A DNA stretch of 64,000 nucleotides from Rhizophagus irregularis (taxonomy: Eukaryota; Glomeromycota; Glomeromycetes; Glomerales; Glomeraceae), in contig NC_089445.1 of NCBI RefSeq assembly GCF_026210795.1, positions 2,418,001-2,482,000 of the forward strand, written 5' to 3'. Below the pieces are notes generated by a model. That model was given only the letters and a program-made list of their open reading frames with translations. It was not told the DNA's origin and did not search any database. Position numbers and translations under genes: made by a program. Of the stretch, positions 1 through 12,279 are shown in pieces. The stretch's first letter is position 1; each line of letters starts with the position of its first letter.

Positions 1-309
1 ATTATGTGTTAGAAAAAGTACATCAGCCTGATGCATGCAGTTCGGTTATGTGATTCGTCCATAACTAACTCTAGGAATGTATTTTGGAGGTGGCTTATAG
101 ATTTAGTAATAATTAGTATGACTGCTGATGTTCTAAAAAGTTTCGGCATTCACTTAAACAAAGCCGATGACCTTCTCTCTCACATATATCTTTTAACGAT
201 TTAGGACTGGAATGATAACCAATTGGGCAGTAATAAATTTTCTGCAATGTATAGTTTCTTTCGATTTTTTCCACTTCACCGGGATCTATTTTAATAATAG
301 GAATTGATG
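1..309 (-). pseudogene. Polinton-like integrase fragment (N-terminal part)
   Basis: Minus-strand translation matches the N-terminal portion of the integrase at 12276-13346 in order. Shared blocks include IDP...IERNYTLQKIYY against IDP...IEQNYILQQIYY, and MHQADVL against YHQADIL. Only the N-terminal part is in the window, and no catalytic DDE residues are covered. It is a broken relic of the older element. The call rests on the comparison inside this window. Confidence 0.6.
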
Positions 310-317
310 GGTATTGA

Positions 318-449
318 TAAAGATGTTAGCCGTAATTCAAAAAAATGCCGTAATACAAAATTTTTATATGCCGTAATTAATTAAGGCTATAAAAATCCTA
401 TAGCCGTAATTCAAAATTTTTTAAAAAATAATTAAGGCTAACATCTTTA
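318..449. mobile_element. 132-bp MITE, hAT-like
   Basis: Perfect terminal inverted repeats (TAAAGATGTTAGCC at the left, its reverse complement at the right) flanked by an exact 8-bp duplication GGTATTGA at 310-317 and 450-457. An 8-bp duplication is typical of hAT-superfamily insertions. It has no coding capacity. It sits between the integrase and Gag-like relics of the older Polinton-like fossil. Confidence 0.85.
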
Positions 450-457
450 GGTATTGA

Positions 458-3400
458 ATCAGCATATCTTAATTTGCTAAATAGCAACTTTACTTTACGT
501 AAAGAGCTAATTTTAGAGGAAACAAATAATATTTCCAATAAGGAGAAAATCTGTAAACTTACAAAGGAGATAGAGGCATGTGAGCGACATATCTTCTACC
601 TCGAAAAAAATCTTGTCTCACGTGAGGATGAGATCGAGCAGATGAAGATAGAGTGTCAGTCTATCCAAAATGAACTAGAAACAAAGATATCTCATCAGAG
701 GAAAATTCACCAGTATGCGGAAACTCTCCAAATCAATATAATTCAGATACTGATTTAGATATGGCTACAATCACAGAATTGGCCAATGCCATCGATGGTT
801 ATCTGGAAAATGAAACAACTCATAGGACTATTTTGATAGACCAAATAAAAAGATCCACAAGACAACTTCGTCGAAGAGATAATAATTTGCAACAGAATTT
901 AATTCAAGAACAACGAAATCAGCATAATGCAGAAACAGAACAGGATGCACGTATTCTAGAATTAAGAAATGTTCAAGGAGAGCGAGATATGGCTATTTTG
1001 GCTTATAATAATGAGAGGGATGCACACAGGGATAGTCAACGAATAGCTCAACAGAGACAAGCACAGATTGCGATATTATTACAAGAGAAATTTGCTTTTC
1101 GACTATTGATTCAACGTAAAGATGCACAAGTCGCTGAATATAGAAGAAATGCCCACAGAATGACTGTATGCTATAATACAGATACAGAGTGTTGGAAAAG
1201 AAGACATGCCAGCTGTGCTTAACAAGCTCAGAACTGGAAAGGTCGATATCAGCAATCGCAGAATCGGAATCAGAACCTGAATCAGAATATTTTTAATTTG
1301 CAGCAACAAATATTTACACTTCAAAACAATCCTCTACATATAGGAATAGCGGGGTATGCGTCCAAGAGATTTTCAGGTAGATCAGATGAAGATATAAATG
1401 AATTTGTAAAAGATTTCAGACTTTATCTTACAGCTGCCAATATCAATACTGGTAATCCCGCTAGCAAACAAAGAGCTTTAAAACTATTTTGGTTATGCCT
1501 AACAGGCGAAGCATCACGCTGGGTTGAAGATAGACTTATAGGTAAAAAATGGCGATTGAATCATGTAAGATGTGGGAATGCATTAGCAAATATAGCTGCT
1601 GTAGTGGGCTTAAATAATGCTCAAATAACAGCAACCATAATTAATGCACCATATGGTACTATACCACCAGCATTACCAGCTGACGCTACTAGTGCTACAG
1701 TTATTTCAGCACATAATGTTCACGCAGATGAGGACTGGTCTTACGCTGGAGGATGTCCTGTGGATGCTGCTACAGCAACTAATGAGTTTTAAATACCGTA
1801 TACTTCTGAAATTAAGCACCCTTTTTTGACCGTAATGCTGGCTAGCAACAGCATAATGTAAGCCAAAATTTTCATAATTCTGGCCAGGAGTGCTTATTTT
1901 TGGGGTGCTTAATATCAGAAGTATACGGTAATAATAATCATATAGTTTTTCCTGATATCAACATTAGTCAGGTCATTTATTGGTTTAAAAGGAATTATCC
2001 CACAGTTGTTCGAGAGCAACAACAAATGGTCTTTGGTACTCTTACACAAAGATATGATTCAGTTAGAGATTATTATAGAAAGATTGATAAATATACAAGA
2101 TGGAGTGGGATATCCGATCATGAAAAAAAAATACAATTTTTACGTGACTTGTCTCCGGAAAACAAGTTAGAAATGAAGCGATTAGGTTTAAACAGACCTT
2201 TAAATGACGAATTGATTGAAACTTTAGAACAGATTGAAGTGAAAAAGAATGACATGCTTTTAGGTGAAGATATTTATAACCAGCCAGCTACTAAGATAAA
2301 ACCAAAAGAATCTTCTAGTCCGGCTAGTCAGGGTATTATTACAGAAGATGTTGATAGAATTGTAAATAGTAGAATTCAAGCATTACAGCGAGGACTCCAA
2401 CTTCAGACATCTCAACCCACGCAGACTGATTTATAAGATGCTATTAAAATGTTAGTTGATGCTATGAAAAGTAGTCGGAGAACTTTAGCTAAAAAACCCA
2501 GTCCTACAAGAAAAAAAGCAGATGTTGATCATTTTCTACAAGACTAAGTAAAAAAATGAATCTCGAAGATAATAATGATAATTATGGTTATGATTATGAT
2601 TCTGTTGAAGAAATACGTCGACAGATAGAAGAAGATGATGCTATTGAAGGCATACGTCATCAGCTAGAAGAATTTCACATTAATCAAGCTAAGATTATTA
2701 ATGCTGTTAAAAAACTCGCGAAGGCTCAATACCGATGCTCTAATTGTGATAAGAGTAGTCCCAATTCTCGTAATTGTCCTAAAAAGAAAAAGAAGCGTAG
2801 AAGAACATCTAAAAGGTGTAAGGTTAATCTTGTTGTAGATGACTCTGATACAAACTCTGATGGCAGCAGTAGTTCTTCTGGCGAGTCAGAAACTGAGAGT
2901 TCATCCGCTTCAGAAGGTGAGATTAGTGCGAATATTACTAAGGTAAAAAAAAAGTGAAGTGCAATGAGCAGAAAGAGTCCTCCACACGAACATGAAAAAA
3001 TAGACAAAATAAGCAGTCTTTCATCTTCGTAGATACTATTCGCAAAATAATCCAAAGTGAGCTTGGCGTGGCTTTGCAAGAGGAGATTAAGAAGATTCTC
3101 AGCTCCCTTCCTATATATATGACACAAGCGTGCCCTGTCAGGACTTTTCCACTAGATACTAAAAAGCAGGATCAGCAGAACTGGCAGGGTCGGCGGGATT
3201 CATCTCAAAACAAGTCTATTTCTTCTACCAATCCTGTTCCTGTCTCGATGAACCCAGAATCTGACCCATCTGAGTCAGAGGAGGATGATTATTTAGACAA
3301 TTCTATGGAAATCGATTTTGTCCAGAAGAAAGAGCCTAAAACGAGTATTGCGAGTGTGAAGTGTAAAATTAAGCATCTAAAAATCCTGGCCATAGCTCTC

Positions 3401-3830
3401 GATTCTGCAGCTAAAATTCCTATTATAACAGAAAATATTGTTAAGCGCGTTAAGGCAGATATCAATAAATCCATAAAACACGACCTCAGTGGTATCGCTA
3501 CTGCGCCAACTGAGTCTATCGGAGTCATTCATAACTTACCAGTAATTCTGGCTCCCAGTCACACTATTTACGAAAATTTCGTGGTTGTGAAGTATCTTAA
3601 GCCCATGCTAATATTCTCCAACCCTCTCTTTAAGAAATATAGATACGCAATCGATTGGAATAAGAATGAGTTAAAAATCTTTCATAATGGTAAGGATTTG
3701 ATTATCCCCGTCATTATGCATAAGATCAAAAATAAGATCGAAATGAATTGCGTGAGTGTTACGTCTCCAGCACTTCTTCAGGGGCAGGTTGACAAATCTA
3801 CAATCCTGGACTGCGTTTTGCAGGACATGG
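458..3830 (+). pseudogene. Gag-like gene fossil with retropepsin-like remnant
   Basis: Colinear with the Gag-like region at 13310-16503: a long coiled coil, a conserved block around GYASKRFSGRS, a basic Cys-containing stretch followed by a Ser/Asp-rich acidic tract (about 2740-2920), and a degenerate aspartic-protease-like stretch (IVKRV...DLSGIAT, about 3430-3510). It is broken in several places and interrupted by the 133-bp MITE at 1796-1928. It belongs to the older Polinton-like fossil. Confidence 0.6.
1796..1928. mobile_element. 133-bp MITE with TA duplication
   Basis: Terminal inverted repeats CCGTATACTTCTGA / TCAGAAGTATACGG, with further subterminal matching, flanked by TA on both sides (1794-1795 and 1929-1930). 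The TA duplication suggests Tc1/mariner-type mobilisation. It interrupts the older Gag-like fossil, so it inserted after that element arrived. Confidence 0.8.
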
Positions 3831-4086
3831 ACGACATACTAAAAAAAAACATGAAATACGAAGAGCTTAAAGAGAAATTATATGCTGCTCTTAAATCTAA
3901 AGCAGAGCTCAATGATTTATGCGAAAGGTTGCAGGCACACCATAGTAAACAATTAGGATGATGCAACTGCAGTCTTGAGTTATATTTATTTTATTTTTTT
4001 CGTCTCTTTTGTCTTCCTTCTCATAAAGCGCAATTAGTTCCTCGTCATCTATTTCTTGCGTTGATTGAGTCTAACTGACAGATAGT

Positions 4087-4371
4087 TCAGAAGTGTGAGT
4101 AGACTTGGTTCCCCCTTCCGGTCCCTCTGCTCTTTTTTATCTTACTCTCAGAAGTGACATTACATTCTAAAGGATTTGCCTGCTGAAACGTAACAAGCGA
4201 TCCAGTTTTATCTAATGGTGGATGTTCTCCTCTCCAAATTTGGTACACCTGCCATGATGATATTTTGTATTTTTTGGCCATAGCCCACTTCATTGAATTT
4301 CTTGCATTAATAATGTCCTGAATATCTTTATCTGATAAGCAAGTTGCATCTGAGCGCAAAAATCGAACCAT
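4087..4371 (-). CDS. Small helix-turn-helix-like protein, unknown
   Basis: About 94 residues from the ATG at 4371 (MVRFLRSD...). An upstream in-frame ATG at 4449 adds a poorly supported AT-rich leader, so the inner start is preferred. Residues about 10-50 (LSDKDIQDIINARNSMKWAMAKKYKISSWQVYQIWRG in outline) look like a Psq/homeodomain-like helix-turn-helix of the kind seen in transposon-encoded DNA-binding proteins. The tail is basic. It lies between two Gag-like fossils, which suggests it belongs to a mobile element rather than the host. Function is not established, and a chance open frame is possible. Confidence 0.35.
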   Translation of the reverse strand: MVRFLRSDATCLSDKDIQDIINARNSMKWAMAKKYKISSWQVYQIWRGEHPPLDKTGSLVTFQQANPLECNVTSESKIKKSRGTGRGNQVYSHF

Positions 4372-4613
4372 TTTATGGTGCGAAAAAAAATCGAAAAATA
4401 TTAGGTAAACGTTCGATACATATTTGGTATACATCTGATAAATATTCAATATAACCGATACGCATTCAGTTTATTCGGTATATTTAATAATCGTTTGTTC
4501 AATATGACCGATATACATTTGGTATATTCGATATATTTGGTTCGTTCGGTATATCTGATTTATTTTCAGTTTAGATTTTTTTACCACACTAACAGTTAAG
4601 CCAAAAAAAAATC
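4372..4613. other. AT-rich spacer with degenerate short repeats
   Basis: This spacer is rich in variants of ATTCGGTATAT and CGATATA, arranged irregularly between the helix-turn-helix frame (leftward) and the Gag-like fragment (rightward). It could be a decayed promoter or terminal region of a mobile element. No clean inverted repeat or target duplication was found. Confidence 0.3.
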
Positions 4614-5075
4614 ATGTCTAATGTTCACACAACGCATGAAAGAAAGGATCGCCTATATAAGCAGGAGCTTAAAGAAAAATTACATTCTGCTCTCATCTCG
4701 AAGGCTGAAATTAATGATCTCTGTGAAAAATTGCAGGCTAGAGAGTTGGAGCGAGAAAGACAAAGTAGTCATGTTAAATCTCAAATTAAAGAACTATGCG
4801 AAGCTAATAAGTGGCTTCGTTCTTTTGCTAAGAAAAGTAAAAATGAAATTGACTCTCTCAGAACTAGAATAAATGAGCTGGAAACTGAATTGCGAGAAGC
4901 GGATTCCTCTTTCACTTATATTAACAATACTTTAAATGGAGAGGCAAAGAAATCAAAGCAATTTTTATTAGAATTTCAGTCATTTTTTGATTCGAATAAA
5001 GTGATAGATGGACAGGAGGTTCGTCACAAGACTTCTGGAGGTCAGGTAGATCAGAAGATCATGATACCGCCATGA
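4614..5075 (+). pseudogene. Gag-like N-terminal coiled-coil fragment
   Basis: A coiled-coil stretch whose start (ELKEKLHSALISKAEINDLC) closely matches the end of the older Gag-like fossil near 3860-3940 (ELKEKLYAALKSKAELNDLC). It appears to be the first part of another Gag-like copy with the remainder lost. It is treated as a fossil fragment of the same family. Confidence 0.45.
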
Positions 5076-5199
5076 CTGCGCATCTCTGAAAGTTCACCTG
5101 AAGTGGTATTAACTATAACACATGGACAGGATACTGGCCGAAGGTTGAAGGAAGGAAAAAATAAATATCACAAGTAGCTTAACAGATCCACCCCGTTAA

Positions 5200-7238
5200 G
5201 AATACTCATGATGTTTATTACAAACCCTTTATGAATTTTATAAGCCATTTTTTGGCCTCTGTCTGGAAGTGTATATTAATCTGCTTTTCCCTTTCATCTG
5301 AATCAATGATCTGCATAATTTTATGTGATGTAGGAGGTTGATATTTATCATCATTATTGATGAATCGCACACATAATCCTGTCGTCTTTTCTAAGTAGTG
5401 ATTGATATCTATTTTCATGTTATATTTTTTGACGGTCTATGAATACTCCATATAGTCAGCATTTTTTCACGGAATTAGACATCCTTTTTCGTCACATTGA
5501 CGTTCACTCTTTACAAGCACACAACTGAATCGTTCACCAGGATCTGGAATTTTAAGACCTTTCTCTTTCATCAAAGACATAAAATGTTGAATGCATTAAT
5601 TTTTTACTTTTGATTTCCATGTAGCCATCGCAATAAATTAACTAAAGTCCCATTGCTTGTGTCTTGCCTCTTTGAAAGTATTTTCAACAATTTGATGTAT
5701 CGTGTACTCATTATTAATATCCAAAGCTTCCTGCATAATTTTCTCACCGACAAACCTGAAAAGCTGAGACTGGCCTTGCTTTACGGTATTAATTCCTTTG
5801 GTAAACAGCTTTTTTGGTTTAAAGTTTACTATCTCCTCGTGTGCAATTCCAAAGTATTTCTTTTTACCGGTAAAACACACAGGGAACAATACCTCCTCAT
5901 AAGCCATTTTTAGGTAGGAGGTACCATTATTTGCCTTAAGAAAGGCATTAACTTTATTGCGAAAATCATCCATTACCTTCATAGTAATTTTGACCATTTC
6001 AGTCCAGTATGTTTCCTTGGAAGATAGTTCCCCTTGGCGAATGCTTCATCACAATTTTCGTAATATTTATCCGGACAAGTGAGATACAAAGAATCGGTGT
6101 CACCATATTTAATTCCAAAGCCTTTCCTGGTTACATATTTCGCAACGAGATTAATATTATACTGTCCCGCCGTAGTGATTCTCCTGGCTAGCTCGCAGAG
6201 AAAGAATGGTGAATTACTATTTCCGGCTTTTCCGTAAAAGGTATTCATATACACCTTCAGAGTGAATTGTTTGGAATTCAAGCAATTGTATTCTAAATAC
6301 AGGGAATCGTATTTCGATTTTAAAGTGACAGAAATATTTTTCTCCTTTCCTCTATGGTGCTTATAGTTTTTCAAGGCGCTCTTTATTTTTACGCAATAGA
6401 GCAAACTTCACTTTAAACACGCTCGTTTGTTAAACAGGTCTTCTAAAACGGTTGGATATAACTCTTTTTTCTCAGAACAATTATCATGCTGAACTGACCA
6501 GGCACGAAGTGTGCGTCCATTAAACGAGAATTCAATCTTATGTAATCTATTTCTTTTTCCTACAATATCGGCCTCTTCTTGATTTAGTATAATTTTTTCT
6601 GGAAAGAAATTGTAGGCATAATGAGGTTTGGATACAATGACGCGAAATCAAGTTCTGTCACTGGTCATCTATTTTCGATACCCTTTTTTGGAGGAAAACG
6701 TATACTCCAGGGTATTTTCCCTTTTCTTTCTCCTTGCACGGAATCGTGCTGAATAACATGTTGCATTTAGTGGTGTATGCACCTAAAAGATTTCGCACTT
6801 TCATCCCATTTGCCTGGTAATGTGCGTCAAATAAAAATACGTATGCTATTAAAGCGACTTCTCTATAATCATTAATTACATTACGTTTGACTACAAGTTC
6901 CTGATAACGTAATGCGTAATAATTCACTACTTCATGAATATTCCTGGCAGTTTCTTTGCAAAACTGCTCTATTGCATTTGAATAGAATTTCCATAATCTA
7001 TTAAAAGACATGTCAGCTTTACTGTCAAGCCCGCATAATTTTAAGTAAAACTTGAGCGAGCTTCCTTTTTCCACTTCTGAACGAGAATAAAGCTTTTTAA
7101 AGCATGTACATACATCAACCGGCACACAGCCAGGTAATTTAAGAAAGGAGGATTTAAAGACGTCCTCTGGGCTAATTTTGATAAATACGGAGTCTCACCT
7201 GAATTCATTTATATCTTCTTCTGAATTGGTTGAAATGG
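5200..7238 (-). pseudogene. Large-DNA-virus type family-B DNA polymerase fossil, C-terminal part
   Basis: Minus-strand translation shows polymerase-domain signatures of family B: KVYMNTFYGKAGN (motif B type) followed by YGDTDSL (motif C, metal-binding aspartates, about 6085-6110), then a thumb-type IPDPGERF segment near 5540. The style resembles polymerases of nucleocytoviruses rather than the protein-primed Polinton polymerase at 8380-12279. It is clearly broken at many points. It stops at the left flank of the Polinton-like element, whose target duplication lies at 7239-7245. The viral family cannot be fixed by eye; an asfarvirus-like origin is only a guess. Confidence 0.6.
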
Positions 7239-7245
7239 TTATATC
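7239..7245. repeat. Target duplication of the 12.1 kb element, left copy
   Basis: TTATATC here and at 19355-19361, directly outside the terminal inverted repeats. Polintons normally make 6-bp duplications; one of the seven matching bases may be chance. Confidence 0.75.
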
Positions 7246-7684
7246 AGTAGTATGAAAACCCCAATTCTGGCTCAGCCCCACCATATAATCTAATTACTAC
7301 CACTTTATATAATCTAGTTACCACCATCATATAATATAATTACCACCATATAATTCACCTACCACTTTTCATATAATTCAACTACCACTTTCATATAATC
7401 TAGTTACCACCATCATATAATATAATTACCACCATATAATCCACCTACCACTTTTCATATAATCTAGTTACCATCATATAGTTTTATTACCACCATACAA
7501 CTCTATTACCACCATATAATCTGAAAAATATCAACCGAACAAGAAATAGGATTTCAAAGCCAACAGAGCCAAAAAGGAATAAGGAATATTAACCCATCCA
7601 GGAAACCAGCCATGGAGTCAATAGAGCGGAATAGCAAGGCAAGCAATTACCCTTATACCGAGAAAAAATGTAATTGAATAAAAG
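7246..7684 (+). repeat. Left terminal inverted repeat, with internal sub-repeats
   Basis: Matches 18918-19354 in reverse complement with only a few differences. The outer half consists of degenerate sub-repeats of the type TTACCACCATATAAT (period about 20-40 bp, two higher-order copies). The inner half is unique and ends in the 24-bp motif that precedes the first gene. Confidence 0.85.
7661..7684 (+). promoter_or_regulatory. 24-bp gene-upstream motif, copy 1
   Basis: The core ATGTAATTGAATAAAAG, preceded by AGAAAAA, lies 39 bp before the start of the first F-box-like frame. Identical 24-bp copies precede the polymerase gene (8334-8357) and, on the minus strand, the acidic gene (18918-18941). 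A shared element-encoded promoter signal is the simplest reading. Confidence 0.5.
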
Positions 7685-7723
7685 GTAGGTACCAAGTAAC
7701 TATACAGATAAATAGTACATAAC

Positions 7724-8218
7724 ATGGTATATACCGCAGAAAAGTTAGCAACAATCTTCGGCTGCACAGTCTCCGATCTTATGGCTATCAATAGGGAAAT
7801 CCTAAAAAGCTGTCAAACCCCGCACGCAGTATCAGCAATCCCCGAACTTGTAGGCCATATCCTGGAATACATTCCAAGTAGAAATTTTGGGACACATCTT
7901 CTAGAAGTCAGTCCAATCTGGAGAGCCGAAGCTGAACGAATACTCTGGAAGCGGCATAAAGAAGCCGAGGAGGCATACGACAAAGCAGTAGAAAAGAAGG
8001 AAAAAGCAAATGATGCTCTTGGTCGATCAGAGGAGGAGGGTAATAGAAATCGTGACCTCCGTGAACTTGAATGGGAGGCATATCAAAAGGCTTGTAAAGA
8101 GAGAACAAATGCCGCAGTAGAGCATATTATGGTAAAAGAAGCTATTCGCCGTTGTAGGCTTACAACTATAAGTTACTTAAGGATAGAGTATACATCGGGA
8201 CGAGGATGTGCTCAGTGA
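7724..8218 (+). CDS. F-box-like protein in Polinton-like element
   Basis: An intact 164-residue frame. Residues about 38-72 (IPELVGHILEYIPSRN...LLEVSPIWRAEAERILWKRH) fit an F-box-like motif, which would bind Skp1 in an SCF ubiquitin ligase. The rest is a highly charged, probably helical tail (about residues 75-130). The first gene inside the left terminal repeat, 39 bp after the shared 24-bp motif. A host-derived or host-manipulating role is inference; only the F-box resemblance is visible. Confidence 0.5.
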   Translation: MVYTAEKLATIFGCTVSDLMAINREILKSCQTPHAVSAIPELVGHILEYIPSRNFGTHLLEVSPIWRAEAERILWKRHKEAEEAYDKAVEKKEKANDALGRSEEEGNRNRDLRELEWEAYQKACKERTNAAVEHIMVKEAIRRCRLTTISYLRIEYTSGRGCAQ

Positions 8219-8333
8219 CTCGGATGACAATCCCGATAACTCAGATGGTGAGGAATAGTTTAGGAAGACAGTACTAATCTGTCTCCCTCTTTTTTTACCC
8301 TCATAGGGTAGGCGAACAATTAATTTTATTTTC

Positions 8334-8357
8334 AGAAAAAATGTAATTGAATAAAAG
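8334..8357 (+). promoter_or_regulatory. 24-bp gene-upstream motif, copy 2
   Basis: Identical to 7661-7684 and 22 bp ahead of the polymerase start. It is followed by TATAAAAA and TTTACAAGATGTCA. The acidic gene at the other end has an almost identical follow-on (TATAAAAG, CTTACAAGATGTCA), so both promoter and leader are shared. Confidence 0.55.
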
Positions 8358-8379
8358 AGGAGTATAAAAAGTTTACAAG

Positions 8380-11300
8380 ATGTCAACACATCAAGCAAGA
8401 AGTGCCCAACACAGACAAGTCACCCGATCAGTTCTAGCTGAACTCAAGCAGGTACCTGTCAAGTCCATCCCATATCCCCGCTCAAATGCAAAATTGCAGG
8501 AATATGAGGATAAGATCCGCCAAATCCGTGAAGCACAAGCGGCGGTAACCAATGAAGAGATAACCTGCATGATGCAAATTGATCCAGACCCACATTATGA
8601 GGTAGTCTTTGAACGTCGTGATCAGGTACGTATAGGAAAGGAGTTAACAGACTCAAACTTTACGGCTGATATTGCTATAGGAACACCTGGAGAGCATGAC
8701 TATGCTTCATTTCTTACAGCACACAGTCAAACAATCCAGAATATTCTTCAAGATGAAAGAAATCGATTGGGATCAATAAAAGTAAGAATTGGAATATTTG
8801 CCACAATAAGACGTTTAGATTCTTACCTTGAGGGATTATTCGGAGATGGTAACTTTAGTGAAGATGATGGAGTAGAGTATATCTACAGATATAACATACC
8901 ATTTAAAACTCGCAATATGCCAATCCTACCATCAACAGATATTAATGGTACATTTAACTTTGCATTAGCAAGAATCATGCAGAAAGTAGAAGACTATGTA
9001 AATTACGGATCAGGTTGGGAATTCTATCGTGTAGAAAAAATATTTATAGAAATCTCGCAATTCCAACCACCCACAGGAGCAGGACATATACCACTCCCAA
9101 AAGATCTTGCCACGAAAAAGGGAGTAGTAAATCCAGCTAATGATGATGACAAATGCTTCCAGTGGGCAATCCTAGCAGCATTACATCCAGTAGAAAAGAA
9201 CGCAGAAAGAATTTCCAAGTATAAGGAGTATGTAAATGAGTTAAACTTTGAAGGTATCGAATTTCCAGTACAAGCTGATGAGGTAATTCTAAGAAGATTT
9301 GAGCGACAGAATCCAACTATTGCCCTCTGCATCTGTGAATGGCGTGACCACCGCCTATGCCCAATATATGTTACCGATAGGGATGATGCAGAGGGCCGTA
9401 AAATAATAGATTTAGTACTTATCAGTAACGGGGAAAAGCAGCACTATTGCTGGATTAAGAATATGAGCCGTTTAGTAAATAAACGTACAAAAGATGGACA
9501 TGCAACATTTGTCTGCCGATGGTGTATCTCCCACTTCACACATCAACAAGAAATCCATGACAAACATGTAGCAATATGTCGAGAATTAAAGAAAACCCCA
9601 CAAGCAGACCGAATGCCATCAGTAAAGAAAGGAAATGATATATATGAATTCAAGAACTGGAAACGCCGCATGCAAGTCCCATATTACTTTGTTGCAGACT
9701 TTGAAGCCCTAGTAATGGACATACCACCCACAGATGAAGACAAAGATAAGAAAACCAAGAAAGTACAAGAGCAAATCCCCTGCTCATACTCGTATATTAA
9801 GGTAAGATATGATGGTGTAAGTGAATCGCAGAAGATATTTACAGGAGAAAATGCAGCACAAAAATTTGTAATCGAAATGCTAAATGAGGCTGAAGCAATC
9901 TGTAATGAATTCAGAAACCCAATGGAAATGATGCCGTTAACAACCCAAGAGCAAGCAAGTTATGATAATGCAATAAACTGCTGGATATGTCGTAACCCCT
10001 TAGATGGAAATAAAGTAAGAGACCACTGCCATATTACAGGAAGGTATCGAGGTGCAGCACATAGAGGATGTAATCTTGACTTATCCATAAAACCTCGTGA
10101 AATGCATATCCCAGTAATCTTTCACAATTTATCAGGATATGATGGACACATAATTATGCAAGGAATTGGTGCAATGGAATGTGAGGATGATATTGATCCT
10201 ATCCCTTATAACATGGAAAAGTATATGGCATTCAAGTTAGGTTCCCTCCGATTTATAGACAGCTTACAATTCATGAAATCAAGTCTCGACAAATTAGCAT
10301 CCAATCTAGGTGCAGAAAAATGTAGAGCACAAGAATGTAGTAATCCACAACACTTATGGCGAATTGATGCAGGTAGATGCTTTGCACATCCCGAAAACTT
10401 TAAGATAACACAAAGTCAAATACCACCTGAATTACTCGAGATTTATCTTAAGAAAGGTGTCTACCCGTATGAATACATAAATGACTGGAAAAAGTTCAAG
10501 AAAACTAGTTTACCACCTAAAGGAGCATTTTATAGCAAACTTAATGAAACCCACATTAGTGATAAAGAATATGAATATGCACAGTATATATGGGAAACAG
10601 CAGGATGTAAAACAATGCAAGATTATCATGACATTTATCTCAAAACTGACGTCCTCCTACTAGCCGATATATTTCAGAATTTCCGAGAAATGGCCTTGAA
10701 AAAATATGGGTTAGATCCTCTCTGGTATTATTCAACACCAGGCTTCGCATGGGATGCACTATTCTTAATGACAGGGCAAAGATTGGATCTTATAACTGAC
10801 CAGGGACATGTACATGATGGTAGAACGAAGGATTACGTGGTGGAATCTCTATGGTAAGTAAACGATATGCTCGTGCAAATAATCCAGGTATGGGAGAAGG
10901 TAAATGGACCGCAGATAAGCCCAAGTCATCTATTCTATACTTAGACGCAAATAACCTATATGGATGGGCCATGTTGCAATACTTACCTACAGGTAACTTC
11001 CACTGGATAAAGGAGGAAAACGAGTTATCTAACATTCAAAGGCAAATAGAAAGTAATGAAATACCAGACGATTCTTCTGAAGGATATATCCTTAAAGTTA
11101 AACTGGAGTACCCTCAAGCCCTCCATTCACAACACACAGATTACCCCCTTGCACCAGAACGAATGAAGGTTAAGAAGGAATGGCTTAGTAAAAAGCAGCA
11201 GGAAATAATAGCACGCTCAGGACAACGATACACACCCACAGATAAGCTCATCCCTAACCTATTTGATAAGGATGAATATGTAGTTCATTATAGAAATCTC

Positions 11301-12279
11301 CAGTATTATGTTAGCCAGGGCTTAGTAATCAAGAAGGTCTATGAAGCTATAAAATTCGAGCAGGCTCCATGGATGAAACCATATATAGAATTTAACACCG
11401 CCGAACGTGCTAAGGCTAAGAATGATTTTGAGAAGGACTTCTATAAACTCATGAATAATAGTGTATTTGGTAAAACTATGGAAAATCTCAGGAAACGTGT
11501 ACGTGTCTCAGTAGTACAACCCCAAACCCATCCCAAGAAATATAAAAAGCTTACCTCAGATCCTGCATTCAAGGGTCGTAAAATATTCTCAGAAAATCTT
11601 GTTGCAATCCACCGACGAAAAGTGGAGGTAATGCTTAACCGTCCAACATATGTGGGTATGAGTGTGCTTGACCTCTCGAAGGCTCTGTATGTATCAATTC
11701 TACTATGATACTCTTAAAGTACGATATGGTGAAAAAATCCAGTTATGTTATACAGACACAGACTCACTTCTTGTACAAATCCAAACTGAGGATATTAATG
11801 CAGACCTCATAGATATGGCAGACCAATTTGACTTCAGTGATTATCCTAAAGATCATCCTGTACGAAAAGCATTAGGTGATAAAACTGACATAAATATGAA
11901 AATCCCAGGGAAATTTGAGGATGAATGTAATGGAGCAGTTATAGCAGAATTTATTGGCCTCCGTCCCAAAATGTATTCCATTCTCAAGGTAGGGGATAAG
12001 ACCACCAATCCAAAACATGGTATCCGTAAGGCTAAAGGTGTCCCCTCAAAGGTAGTTAAAAAAGAGTTCCATCATGAGCGGTATAATAAGGCACTCTTTG
12101 ATCCTAAACATAATGATACAGTCACCTTTAGAGCAATCCGATCTGATAGACATGCCATAAATGTTATAGAAATGTCAAAGGTGGGATTATCCCCTATGGA
12201 TGATAAAAAATGGATTGCACAAGATAATATCACAATGTATGCACATGGAGATTATAGGATACCACAACTTGAAAATTAA
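8380..12279 (+). pseudogene. Polinton-type family-B DNA polymerase region
   Basis: Protein-primed-type family-B polymerase that would replicate the element. Visible parts in order: an N-terminal region of unknown role; a Cys/His segment near 9500-9590; a DEDD exonuclease start (VADFEAL, about 9690); an endonuclease-VII-like Cys/His cluster (CWIC...HCHITG...GCN, about 9979-10073); palm motifs DANNLYG (about 10940) and NNSVFGK (about 11455); and the catalytic YTDTDSL (about 11748-11770). As read it is not one open frame, with about two breaks. It lies 22 bp downstream of the shared 24-bp motif. Confidence 0.8.

Larger units (their letters stand above)
1..3961. mobile_element. Old Polinton-like fossil, left end outside window
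   Basis: Degraded relative of the complete-looking element at 7246-19354. It keeps the same head-to-head layout: integrase fragment on the minus strand (1-309) followed by a Gag-like gene on the plus strand (about 458-3830). Similarity is visible at protein level along the whole Gag-like part, but nucleotide divergence is large, so this copy is clearly older. It is broken in many places and carries two MITE insertions (318-449 and 1796-1928). No terminal repeat was found, and the polymerase half would lie left of the window. The right boundary is uncertain. Confidence 0.6.

Noticed and set aside
5200-7238. A second Polinton polymerase
   Set aside because: Motif style (YGDTDSL, IPDPGERF thumb segment) differs from the protein-primed polymerase at 8380-12279 and looks like the large-virus type.
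8459-8656. Antisense frames within the polymerase and other genes
   Set aside because: Short, without recognisable domains, and fully overlapped by genes with clear motifs on the other strand.
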